From Bizionia paragorgiae (GTDB lineage: Bacteria; Bacteroidota; Bacteroidia; Flavobacteriales; Flavobacteriaceae): 64,000 nucleotides of DNA. The notes below the pieces were generated by a model. That model ran no database searches, was not told the origin of the DNA, and worked only from the letters and a program-made list of their open reading frames with translations. The stretch covers positions 1-64,000 of the forward strand of contig NZ_FNQK01000018.1 in assembly GCF_900107625.1 (NCBI RefSeq), given 5' to 3'. Both the position numbers and the translations under genes were made by a program. Positions 26,490 to 35,100 of the stretch are shown here, in pieces (position 1 is the first letter of the stretch; each line of letters opens with the position of its first letter).

Positions 26490-26576
26490 ATTTTAGCGTT
26501 TCAGTAACGCGTGTGCAAATGTATATTATTTACTAATTATTACAAAACATTTTTATCGAAATTTTTAATCTTTTTT

Positions 26577-27293
26577 CTAAATTAAATCGAACAAACTATT
26601 CACTGCAACGTAACGTTCTGTAGTAAAGCCTTCTGCATAATCCGTATTAATTAAGCGTCCCATATCCCTAGCTCTATATTCTATACTATCGGTGAAATTT
26701 TTACTCGTAATAGGTGTTTCTGGTTGCTTACTATCTTTATCATAGAACTGCGTTTTGTAGGCAAACACCGATTTTAACTTGACTTCCATAAAGCCAGAAA
26801 TATCAACTACAAAATCGGGTTCAATATTTTTCCATTGTATATAATGGTATACTTGCTTGGGTCTCCAACGCTCTTGCGTTTTCCCCTCACTTTCAGTTTC
26901 AATTTTTAGCAAGCCACTTAAAAAGCATGCATTACTAACCAATTGACTCCCTTTACCGTGATCAATATGCCTATCATCGATGGCATTACACAACACGATT
27001 TCAGGTTGGTATTTTCTAATCATCTTAATAACCTCCAATTGGTGCTTCTTATCATTAACAAAAAAGCCGTCGGCAAAGCCTAAATTTTCACGGATAGAAA
27101 CGCCTAAAATATCTGCCGCTGCTTTAGCCTCTTCCTTTCTAGTTTGCTCGGTACCACGCGTTCCTAATTCCCCACGAGTTAAATCGATTATTCCTACTTT
27201 TTTTCCTTCACTAATAGCTTTCGCTAAGGTTCCTCCAGCACCTAACTCGACATCGTCTGGGTGTGCGCCAAAGGCTAATATATCTAGTTTCAT
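26577..27293 (-). CDS. bshB1: Bacillithiol biosynthesis deacetylase BshB1
   Basis: 238 residues, PIG-L/LmbE zinc deacetylase. The metal motif GAHPDDVELGAGG is at 9-21 and the partner HIDHGKGS near 108. LTRGELGTRGTEQTR, IRENLGFADGFF and the FYDKDSKQPETPITS / EYRARDMGRLINTDYAEGF blocks are characteristic of BshB1 rather than other LmbE proteins. It removes the acetyl group from GlcNAc-malate in bacillithiol synthesis. It overlaps rlmF upstream by 4 bp (ATGA), so the two are translationally coupled. The neighbour bshA/bshC genes are not in this window. Confidence 0.93.
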   Translation of the reverse strand: MKLDILAFGAHPDDVELGAGGTLAKAISEGKKVGIIDLTRGELGTRGTEQTRKEEAKAAADILGVSIRENLGFADGFFVNDKKHQLEVIKMIRKYQPEIVLCNAIDDRHIDHGKGSQLVSNACFLSGLLKIETESEGKTQERWRPKQVYHYIQWKNIEPDFVVDISGFMEVKLKSVFAYKTQFYDKDSKQPETPITSKNFTDSIEYRARDMGRLINTDYAEGFTTERYVAVNSLFDLI

Positions 27294-28192
27294 TTGTAAT
27301 TATTATTTATGACTTCTTTTAATTCTTTTTCTGTGTAAAAGGTCCATGCCACTACCCTACTCACTTTATTCCCCATAGGCATAGAAATCACTTTTACCGT
27401 TTCGGCTTTTAGTTTTTTCAACGAACTTTGCATAGACTTAACATGAGCTTTGTTAGACACCAAACTACTGTACCATACACATTGCTTTTTATACAATGAG
27501 CTCTCATATAAATAAGTATGTAAAAACGCTTTTTCACCACCTTCAAACCATAATTCTTGAGCCGTACCCGCAAAGTTTCTAACTACCGTATCTGATAGCT
27601 TACCTAATCCTTTTAGTTTTCTCGTGGTTGCTTCGAACGCTTCTGCTTCATTTTTATAAAAAGGGGGATTGCAAATAGACAAAGAAAATTGGTCATTCTC
27701 TCTTAAAATTTCTTTAAAAATATGAGTAGGACTCCGTTGTAAACGAAAGGTAATAGCCTCTCCTAGTTTATTTTTATCTACTATTTTTTTTGCATTTTCC
27801 AATGAGCGCTCCGAGATATCCGATCCTACAAATTGCCACTCGCAGGTAGCATGACCCAATAAAGGATATATACAACTTGCTCCAGTACCTATATCTAACA
27901 CTTTAATATTAGCATTGGGAGTGGGAGATTTTAATACATCGGCCATATAATGGATATATTCGACACGTCCGGGTATTGGCGGACATAAATTGGCCTTAGG
28001 GAATTCCCAATACCCCATATCGTAATGTGCTTTTAGCAGCGCCGTATTTAAAGCTTTTACAGCTTCTGGTTTCGCAAAATCTATGGTTTGTGTACCGTGT
28101 GCGTTAGTAAAAACAAAGGGATCTAAATCGCTATGAGCTTTTAATAAACGCTCAAAATCATATCCGTCTTTATGTTTGTTTCTTTTGTGCAA
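27290..28192 (-). CDS. rlmF: 23S rRNA (adenine(1618)-N6)-methyltransferase RlmF
   Basis: 300 residues, starting at TTG with HKRNKHKDGYDFERLLK, the highly conserved RlmF N-terminus; no usable ATG lies near it. The SAM-binding loop is VLDIGTGASCIYPLLG and the amino-methylation motif is NPPFYKNEAEA (NPPF). It methylates A1618 of 23S rRNA with S-adenosylmethionine. Its stop overlaps the bshB1 start by 4 bp. 23 bp separate it from the PLP enzyme upstream, so all three may be one transcript. Confidence 0.92.
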   Translation of the reverse strand: MHKRNKHKDGYDFERLLKAHSDLDPFVFTNAHGTQTIDFAKPEAVKALNTALLKAHYDMGYWEFPKANLCPPIPGRVEYIHYMADVLKSPTPNANIKVLDIGTGASCIYPLLGHATCEWQFVGSDISERSLENAKKIVDKNKLGEAITFRLQRSPTHIFKEILRENDQFSLSICNPPFYKNEAEAFEATTRKLKGLGKLSDTVVRNFAGTAQELWFEGGEKAFLHTYLYESSLYKKQCVWYSSLVSNKAHVKSMQSSLKKLKAETVKVISMPMGNKVSRVVAWTFYTEKELKEVINNNYK

Positions 28193-28215
28193 ATTGTTTG
28201 ATCTTTTAGTATGTA

Positions 28216-29367
28216 TTAATGTAATGATTGTAAGGCTTGTTCAATATCTGCTTTTAAATCTTTAAGCGATTCGATACCTAGCGAAAAACGGATTAACCCT
28301 TTCCCAATTCCCAAAGCATCGCGTTGTTCTTGCGTTAGTAAAGCATGAGAAGTTAAGTACGGGGATAACATGGTGCTCTCTACTCCTGCCAAACTCATCG
28401 AGGGTTTTATAAGTTGTAAGCGCTTTTGAAACTGAGACGCATCGTAGGTCTCCTGTAGCTCGAAAGATAGCATCCCGCCAAAGCCTTTCATTTGGGTTTT
28501 AGCCAAAGCGTATTCTGGATGTGTTTTTAAACCTGGATAATACACCCTTTTAACAGCTTTATGTTGTGCTAAATACTGCGCCATTTTTAGGGCGTTCTTA
28601 TTTTGCTTCTTGACACGCAATTTTAAGGTTTTCATACTGCGCTCTAACATCCAAACCATAAAATCACTTAAACTACCTCCTAGGTTTTTGGCAACATTCC
28701 AAATAATCTCCCTGTCTTTTTCAGAGCACGCTACTGCCCCAGCTAATATATCACTGTGCCCTCCTAGATATTTCGTAGCCGAATGAATAACAATATCAAT
28801 TCCTAAATCTATAGCTGTTTGATTTATCGGACTAGCGAAAGTGTTATCGATAGTGGTTTTAATGCCTTTAGCTTGTGCTAATTTAGCAACAGCACTAATA
28901 TCGGTAATAGTCATTAAAGGATTTGACGGGGTTTCGATATGAATAAGTTTGGTATTACTTTGTATCGCATTTTCAAAATCAGCGACACTATACCCATTAG
29001 TAAATGTGAAATCGATGCCATATTTAGGAAACTCTTCGCGTATAAAATTACTCGTACCTCCATACAGTGTGTTTTGTACCACTATATGATCTCCTGCTTT
29101 TAAAAAGGCTAAAAACACTGTGCTGATAGCGGCCATTCCAGAGCCGAAAATCATACCCGCTTCAGCGTGCTCCAAAGCAGCTATTTTTTTTGATACAAAT
29201 TCTTGATTTGGTGTATTAAAATATCTCGGATAGCGTTTTACCGCAACCTCTTCAAAGGCATAGGATGTTGACATGTATATAGGGGAAACCGCCCCTTTAA
29301 ACTGCTCGTCTTTTACTTCTCCAGTATGGGTACAAATCGTATTTACCCCAAATTTTGTTTTACTCAT
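28216..29367 (-). CDS. Cys/Met-metabolism PLP enzyme (cystathionine gamma-synthase / gamma-lyase family)
   Basis: 383 residues, full length for the family. RYFNTPNQEFVSKKIAALE, the GSGMAAIST loop, the PLP lysine in SATKYLGGHSD (about 207) and the C-terminal RFSLGIES are all intact. The family includes cystathionine gamma-synthase, cystathionine gamma/beta-lyases and methionine gamma-lyase; residues visible by eye do not settle which. It feeds cysteine and methionine supply, which also supports bacillithiol synthesis by the downstream bshB1. A −7 element TACTTTTG lies 43 bp upstream of the ATG. No SAM riboswitch is seen upstream. Confidence 0.88.
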   Translation of the reverse strand: MSKTKFGVNTICTHTGEVKDEQFKGAVSPIYMSTSYAFEEVAVKRYPRYFNTPNQEFVSKKIAALEHAEAGMIFGSGMAAISTVFLAFLKAGDHIVVQNTLYGGTSNFIREEFPKYGIDFTFTNGYSVADFENAIQSNTKLIHIETPSNPLMTITDISAVAKLAQAKGIKTTIDNTFASPINQTAIDLGIDIVIHSATKYLGGHSDILAGAVACSEKDREIIWNVAKNLGGSLSDFMVWMLERSMKTLKLRVKKQNKNALKMAQYLAQHKAVKRVYYPGLKTHPEYALAKTQMKGFGGMLSFELQETYDASQFQKRLQLIKPSMSLAGVESTMLSPYLTSHALLTQEQRDALGIGKGLIRFSLGIESLKDLKADIEQALQSLH

Positions 29368-29409
29368 CTTGTAAAGATAAAAAATTGACCAAGGAATAAG
29401 ATTTTAATA

Positions 29410-29417
29410 CAAAAGTA
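29410..29417 (-). promoter_or_regulatory. −7 promoter element of the PLP enzyme gene
   Basis: TACTTTTG on the minus strand (TAnnTTTG), 43 bp upstream of the ATG at 29367. No −33 TTG at standard spacing. Confidence 0.4.
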
Positions 29418-29461
29418 TTTTTAGTCTTATAAAGCACGTTAAGAGTAGTCAAACACATCGT

Positions 29462-29545
29462 CTTTATATACAATACGTCATATCCCTGTAAATATATACT
29501 TAAAACCATATAATACTAAATATATACTATAAATCATATAATTTA
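29462..29545 (+). repeat. Three tandem 28-bp direct repeats upstream of satD
   Basis: Copies at 29462-29489, 29490-29517 and 29518-29545. The shared core is TATATAC, then 7-8 variable positions, then CATAT at the same place in each unit; copies 1 and 2 share the 11-mer AAATATATACT and an ATATAAT block. The array ends 46 bp before the satD-like ATG. This is what an operator array for an oligomeric regulator looks like. Confidence 0.6.
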
Positions 29546-29591
29546 GGTTTTTATAGATAAAATGAATACATTTACATATAATCCATACTAA

Positions 29592-30182
29592 ATGACAAGT
29601 ATAATCACCGGTGATATCATAAGTTCCAGAAGTGCTGATCCCAAATTATGGCTAGCGGCACTAAAAGCAGAACTTAATAAGTACGGCACTGCTCCCAAAC
29701 ATTGGGAAGTTTATCGCGGAGACAGCTTTCAACTTGAGGTTAGTCCTAAACAAGCATTAATAGCCGCTCTATTAATTAAAGCAAGCATTAAACAATTTAA
29801 AACCATCGATGTAAGATTAGCCATCGGCATTGGCAAAAAAACTTACGATGCAGAGGCGATAACAGAGTCAAACGGCAGTGCTTTTGTGAATTCAGGAGAA
29901 TGCTTTGAAAGTTTGAGAAAATCGCGTTTAGCCATAAAAACGGAAGACGATTCTTTTAACCAGGTTATAAATATCATGCTTGATTTAGCCTCGTTAACAA
30001 TGGATAGTTGGACCCCTAAAGCGGCCCTCCTTTTTAAAGCCACCCTTGAGCACAGCGATTTTAACCAAATAGAGATAGCTAAATTATTAGACCGTAAACA
30101 AGGTAATGTTAGTGCAGGATTAAAACGCATTGGTTACGACGAAATATTAAAAATGCTTAATTATTATAACTCCCAATTCTAA
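29592..30182 (+). CDS. SatD-family protein with C-terminal HTH
   Basis: 196 residues. The N-terminus SIITGDIISSR, the VYRGDSFQLEV block (Asp44) and VRLAIGIGKK followed by SAFVNSGECFESL match my memory of the SatD family (PF16264). In the same order, these are the positions of the two metal-binding aspartates, the RxGIhxG strand and the G-AVN-A segment of class III nucleotidyl cyclases, though the cyclase arginine after the Asn is missing. Residues about 157-190 form a helix-turn-helix (FNQIEIAKLLDRKQGNVSAGL). It is followed at 6 bp by a DUF3307 membrane protein. Cytoplasmic. Function unproven. Confidence 0.75.
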   Translation: MTSIITGDIISSRSADPKLWLAALKAELNKYGTAPKHWEVYRGDSFQLEVSPKQALIAALLIKASIKQFKTIDVRLAIGIGKKTYDAEAITESNGSAFVNSGECFESLRKSRLAIKTEDDSFNQVINIMLDLASLTMDSWTPKAALLFKATLEHSDFNQIEIAKLLDRKQGNVSAGLKRIGYDEILKMLNYYNSQF

Positions 30183-30188
30183 GCGCCT

Positions 30189-30914
30189 ATGCTCTTCTTT
30201 TTTCTAACACTAGTTCTTGCACATTGCCTTGGTGACTTTGTTTTTCAACCTACAAAATGGGTGAAACACAAAAGAAAGAAAAAATACAAGTCAAAATACG
30301 TGTACTACCATATTCTAATACACTTTTTAGCTTTAACCCTAGTCCTTCAAGCCGACTTTAGATCATATTGGCTAGCCTTTCTTATAATCATTCCAACGCA
30401 TTATGCTATAGATCTAGTCAAACTACAACTGCAGACCAAGAAAAATGCACGGGTTTTATTTGCTGCCGATCAAATAGCGCACCTTATTATCTTAGCAGTA
30501 GTAACAGCTATTTATTACCCTTCTGAGTTCTCCATTGCCGCATTAATAACACCGCAACTTATTGTTTTCATAACCTTTTTATTAATAGCTACAGTTGTAG
30601 CCTCAGTATGCATGAAAGTGATAATTTCTAAATGGAGCTTAGAAGATACAAAAGGTGAAAAAAGTGGATCCTTAGAACAGGCAGGCGCTTATATAGGTGT
30701 GTTAGAACGTTTATTTGTGTTCGTTTTTATTATTACCGGTCACTGGGAAGGTGTTGGCTTTTTAATGGCTGCAAAATCTATTTTTAGGTTTGGAGATTTA
30801 AGCAAAGCAAAAGACCGCAAACTCACCGAGTATGTTTTAATAGGCACGTTAATGAGTTTTGGCTTCGCCATTTTAGCGGGACTAGGCTTTATTTATTTTA
30901 ATAGCGCCATTTAA
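30189..30914 (+). CDS. DUF3307-domain membrane protein
   Basis: 241 residues. Conserved polar motifs lie inside membrane segments: AHCLGDFVFQPTKWV (about 11-25), THYAIDLVKLQLQ (about 75-87) and FAADQIAHLIIL (about 95-106), the DUF3307 signature. About six to seven membrane segments in total, with a hydrophilic loop near 150-165 (SLEDTKGEKSGS) and a conserved-looking VGFLMAAKSIFRFGDLS. It begins 6 bp after satD and is almost surely its partner. The buried Asp/His pattern suggests a channel or an intramembrane enzyme; the role is not known. Confidence 0.82.
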   Translation: MLFFFLTLVLAHCLGDFVFQPTKWVKHKRKKKYKSKYVYYHILIHFLALTLVLQADFRSYWLAFLIIIPTHYAIDLVKLQLQTKKNARVLFAADQIAHLIILAVVTAIYYPSEFSIAALITPQLIVFITFLLIATVVASVCMKVIISKWSLEDTKGEKSGSLEQAGAYIGVLERLFVFVFIITGHWEGVGFLMAAKSIFRFGDLSKAKDRKLTEYVLIGTLMSFGFAILAGLGFIYFNSAI

Positions 30915-30996
30915 AAATCCTTACAAAACTATTAAAAACCAATGGTTTAACAAGGCATTAACGCAAAACACGTATTTCTTTTATTAACTTAGGCCT

Positions 30997-31368
30997 ATGG
31001 TACACTCAGAGAAAAAAGAAAACGAAGCATTCCTATTGGAATCGATTAGCTATTTAGAAAATTTAGGATTTGAAAATATCAAGTCAGATATTGAAGGCTA
31101 CGAGAGTCCGAAATCCTACAAGAAACAAGGCACCGATATCACAATTACCCCCGATATTACTGCTACACGACGCACTAGAAAATACTATTTTGAACTTAGT
31201 GTAAAAAGTCAAGAACCACGATTATTAAAAACAAAATGGCGTTTTTTAGACGTATTAACGCGAATGAACGACCACAGGTTTAGAATCATCACAAAACGTG
31301 GGCATTATAAATTTACCCATGATATGTTAAACGATTTGAACTTAAATAAAACTTTAATAAAACTGTAG
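30997..31368 (+). CDS. Hypothetical protein, 123 residues
   Basis: Soluble, highly charged protein; no recognised family. The centre reads GTDITITPDITATRRTRKYYFELSVKSQEP, where PD followed by a strand with E and K is loosely like a PD-(D/E)XK nuclease core, but the E-x3-K spacing is not canonical. Basic overall (RRTRK, KTKWRF, HRFRIITKRGHYK), which would suit nucleic-acid binding. It starts 82 bp after the DUF3307 gene on the same strand and is followed by a strong terminator, so it may share the satD transcript. Confidence 0.6.
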   Translation: MVHSEKKENEAFLLESISYLENLGFENIKSDIEGYESPKSYKKQGTDITITPDITATRRTRKYYFELSVKSQEPRLLKTKWRFLDVLTRMNDHRFRIITKRGHYKFTHDMLNDLNLNKTLIKL

Positions 31369-31391
31369 AGCACATACTACAGTTAGCTACT

Positions 31392-31434
31392 AAAAAAGCA
31401 GCATACAATTCTAGAATTGTATGCTGCTTTTTTT
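31392..31434. terminator. Intrinsic terminator, bidirectional
   Basis: AAAAAAGCAGCATACAATTC / GAATTGTATGCTGCTTTTTT form a nearly perfect 20-bp stem with T-runs on both strands. It serves the plus-strand hypothetical gene and the minus-strand 40-residue gene. Confidence 0.88.
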
Positions 31435-31440
31435 ATTATT

Positions 31441-31563
31441 TTAAAGGACTTTTCCCAAAATTAAGTATAGAATTATAAAAATGACTACAAACCCTACACA
31501 ACCAAATTTATTTAATTTCTTCGCCCCCCAGTAAGCGGCGATAATCTGAAGTATTTTTTTCAT
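31441..31563 (-). CDS. Single-pass membrane microprotein, 40 residues
   Basis: Minus-strand ATG at 31563, stop TAA at 31441. The product begins MKKILQIIAAYWGAKKLNKFG and ends in one hydrophobic stretch (CVGFVVIFIILYLILGKVL). The composition is strongly non-random: a basic, amphipathic start followed by a membrane helix, as in small stress- or channel-associated microproteins. It ends directly before the bidirectional terminator and lies about 100 bp downstream of mscL on the same strand. Confidence 0.5.
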   Translation of the reverse strand: MKKILQIIAAYWGAKKLNKFGCVGFVVIFIILYLILGKVL

Positions 31564-31661
31564 AGTTTCGTATTTATAAATAAGTGAAATTTAAACGTAA
31601 TGCTTTTTAAAAATACAAAAAAACTACGACGAATTAAAGTTAGAACAACTGGATTCTTAGA

Positions 31662-32123
31662 TTACTTATCTTCCCTCTGAGACTTTTGCTTGCGCAACAA
31701 CTCATTTTGTTCTTGCATAAGCGTATTTAGCTCGCTTAATAACTGAATATCTTTTGGGGTTTTCACCGTTTTATCTTTTGGGTTTTGCGATCGGTCTCGT
31801 AGCTTATTCATTGCTTTTACAACCACAAATATCGTCATCCCTATAATCAAAAAATCGATTAGTGCTTCGGCTAAAGCACCATATTGAATAGCAACTTCCT
31901 CTACTAAAACCTTACCAGCTTCGTCCAACTCACTAGTACGCAATACAAGTTTTCTATTTTGAAGGTTTATACCGTTACTCATTAAAGACAAGGGTGGCAT
32001 TAACACCTTTTTTACCAGAACATCAATCACCTTATTAAAAGAGGCGCCTATGATAATACCAATGGCCATATCCATCATATTACCTTTAACAGCAAACTCC
32101 TTAAATTCTTTAAAAAAACCCAT
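31662..32123 (-). CDS. mscL: Large-conductance mechanosensitive channel MscL
   Basis: 153 residues. FFKEFKEFAVKGNMMDMAIGIIIGASFNKVI is the conserved N-terminal amphipathic helix and first pore helix; MPPLSLM follows; the second helix is YGALAEALIDFLIIGMTIFVVVKAMNKL; then a charged C-terminal bundle (SELNTLMQEQNELLRKQK). It opens under membrane tension at hypo-osmotic shock. The start is 6 bp after the ccsBA stop, an operon with cytochrome c assembly that has no obvious functional logic. Confidence 0.95.
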   Translation of the reverse strand: MGFFKEFKEFAVKGNMMDMAIGIIIGASFNKVIDVLVKKVLMPPLSLMSNGINLQNRKLVLRTSELDEAGKVLVEEVAIQYGALAEALIDFLIIGMTIFVVVKAMNKLRDRSQNPKDKTVKTPKDIQLLSELNTLMQEQNELLRKQKSQREDK

Positions 32124-32129
32124 TACTGA

Positions 32130-35100
32130 TTATTTCTTATAAAACTTCTTGAATTTTAAATATGAGAAGAATCCGATAACCGCTACAATCGCAACTGCTA
32201 TAGCAATAAACTTAAGACTCACTATTTGGTCTCCACTAGCATACGAGTGCAAACCGGCAAGGTAGAAATTCACTCCAAAATAGGTCATTAAAATACTTGC
32301 AAAAGCGACTATTGACATAAGGTTGAAAATCCAACGACCACGTAAACCTGGCACTAAGCGCATATGAATTACAAAAGCATAAACCATAATACTAATTAAA
32401 GCCCATGTTTCCTTAGGATCCCATCCCCAGTAACGGCCCCAACTTTCGTTGGCCCATTGTCCCCCAAGGAAGTTACCTATAGTTAACATGACTAAACCTA
32501 CTGTTAATGCCATTTCATTAATAATGGTAAGCTCTTTAATATTAATCAGCATTTTAGCTTTATTCTTCTCGTTGGTAAGTATCATTAAAAATAGTACCAC
32601 GATACCCAAAATCATTCCAAGGGTAAACGGTCCGTAACTTGCCACAATAACTGCTACGTGAATCATTAACCAATAACTATCTAATACCGGCTGTAGGTTA
32701 GCAATTGCTGGGTCCATCCAATTCCAATGAGCAATCATTAAAATCATAGAGGTTACAAAAGCAGTAGATGCTAGGGTAAGATCACTTTTTCTACCAAAAG
32801 CGAGACCAAAGAACATGGTTGCCCAAGCCACATAAATCATAGACTCATAAGCATCACTCCATGGAGCGTGTCCTGAAATATACCAACGTAATATTAACCC
32901 TAATGTATGTAGCACAAATAAACCAACAATACTCCATTTTAAAACTTGTACTGCAATATGAATAGGTTTACTTCTCAGTTTAAAAATTTGAATAATTAAA
33001 ACAACAAACAGCAAGGTACCCGCATACATGTACCAACTAAATAGTTTCTTAAAAATATCGTATTTGTTATACATAATTTCGGCGTGAACCTTATCGTCGT
33101 TAAGCATCACGGCTCCACCAATATTATGTTGCGTCTTTTTAAAGGTTTCTAAAAACTTATCTGCCGCAGCAAAATTACCTTTCTTTTTCGCTTCATTAAG
33201 CGTGTATAAATACCAGTTAAAACCAGAATCTATAAAACTAGCATACGTAGAGTCTGCTATTTTCTCTCTATACCCTTCCGTTCTAAATTCCATTGGAGAA
33301 ATCCACTTGTTATTTTCATCATCAGGAATAGGGAATATTTTTAACGAGCGCCCTTCAATAGCATTCGATAATAGATTAACCTTTTGATTGGTCTCTAAAA
33401 ACTCTTTTTGGTACCCCGTTTTAATTTGCGTATTTGACGCCTCTTCTAAATACGGGTTTAATTTATACTGAAAATCATCTGTAAAGAAATCCAATAAAGT
33501 CACATATTTCTGATCTTTTGGGACACCAATAATTTTACGAATTGAATCATCTTTCTTAGCCTTTAAATAAATGATTGGCACATTATACCAAATCATCGGA
33601 CTTTCTTGAATAGACAAAAACACCTGATTAGCATCAAACCCTTCGTAGGTATCACTTTTACTCACTTTTCTAAGCAACTCCGAAGCATAGGTATTTAATG
33701 GCATCATACGTCCTCCTAGATCTTGAATCACCATATGACCAAACAACTCTGCGTGCTCTTTAGGTACAATATTTGCCCTTAAAACAGAATCTATTTGAGC
33801 TTTAGTTGCTCTAACCTTTACATGGTCTTCTTCTGAAGTATGGCTAGCTTCTTCAACCTGCTTTACGTCCTCAATATTAGCTTCCTCAACTTGGTGTTGC
33901 TCTGAAGTCGTTTGTGCCTCATTAGCATGGTCGTGACCAGAGTGGTCCTCTTGTGCGAAACCGGACACAGAAAGCATAAGTAACAGCACTGTTAAAGTCT
34001 CTGCTTTCTTCTTTTTAATCTTATTTAAAGCCTTTTCTAAATCCTTAAATCGTGTATTCTTGTCAAATAAAATAGCCATTAATCCAATATATAATAAGAA
34101 ATATCCTAAATAGGTAAACCATGTCCCCCAATAGTCGTGATTCACAGATAAAATAGTTCCCTTTTCGTCAGGATCAAATTGTGCTTGGAAAAAACGATAT
34201 CCGCGGTGATCTAAGATATGGTTCATATAAATCTTATAATCAAAATCGCCTTCTTGTTCGTCGATAACCGTTACTTGACTCGCAAACGACGAGTAGCTAT
34301 TTTCAGTACCAGGATAACGCTCGGCAATAAAATCGTTTAATTTTATACTAAATGGCAGCTCAATAACTTTAGCTCCATATTTAATATCTAAATCTAAACC
34401 ACCTACCTCAACATTGGTATAGCCGTTATTTGTACCGCTACCCCCTAATACGTTAACGCGTTTTGTTTCTCCGTTAGTGGTAATATTTAATACAATACCA
34501 TTTTCTGATGGTGATTTTAATAATTTAGAACGCTCTTTAATATCAAAAACCCCTTTAATAACAGGATTTGGAAATACCATTTGCATATCGCCAATAATAT
34601 AACGCGAACGCAACATTAAAGGTTGAATACTATCTTTTACAAGTTTCCCTGTATTCATAGAAGCCATTTGCAGGTATTCTCCTTCAAAAGGAGAATCGAT
34701 AGTTATCTCACCGTCTTTATACGTTAAATTAACAGCTCCTTCTGTTGGTTTATTAAGAGCAATAAGCAGATTGTGAACATTCTCGATCGTTCCCACTTTT
34801 ATAAAGTGGTTATGGGGATCTCCATTTCCAGCTTCCACTAATTTTAAGTATTCTTCACCAGATTCGTCAGGAACGATATCTAGTTCGGCACCACCAACAT
34901 ACTTCTCCATAGAAATAGTTACGGGTTGTCCGTCGTACTTCGTCTCAAAGTGAAACTCATTATCTAAACGTGGAGAAAAATCAACATGCTTTTCAAAGCG
35001 CAAACGCTGTGGCACTCCGTTAATCTCATAATCTCCATTTATAAAACCAGAAATATATGTTTTTTGAGACAGCATCGTGTTTTCGGTAGCGCCCTCTCTA

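Noticed and set aside
29368-29461. SAM riboswitch before the Cys/Met-metabolism gene
   Set aside because: No SAM-I or SAM-II stem arrangement could be drawn.
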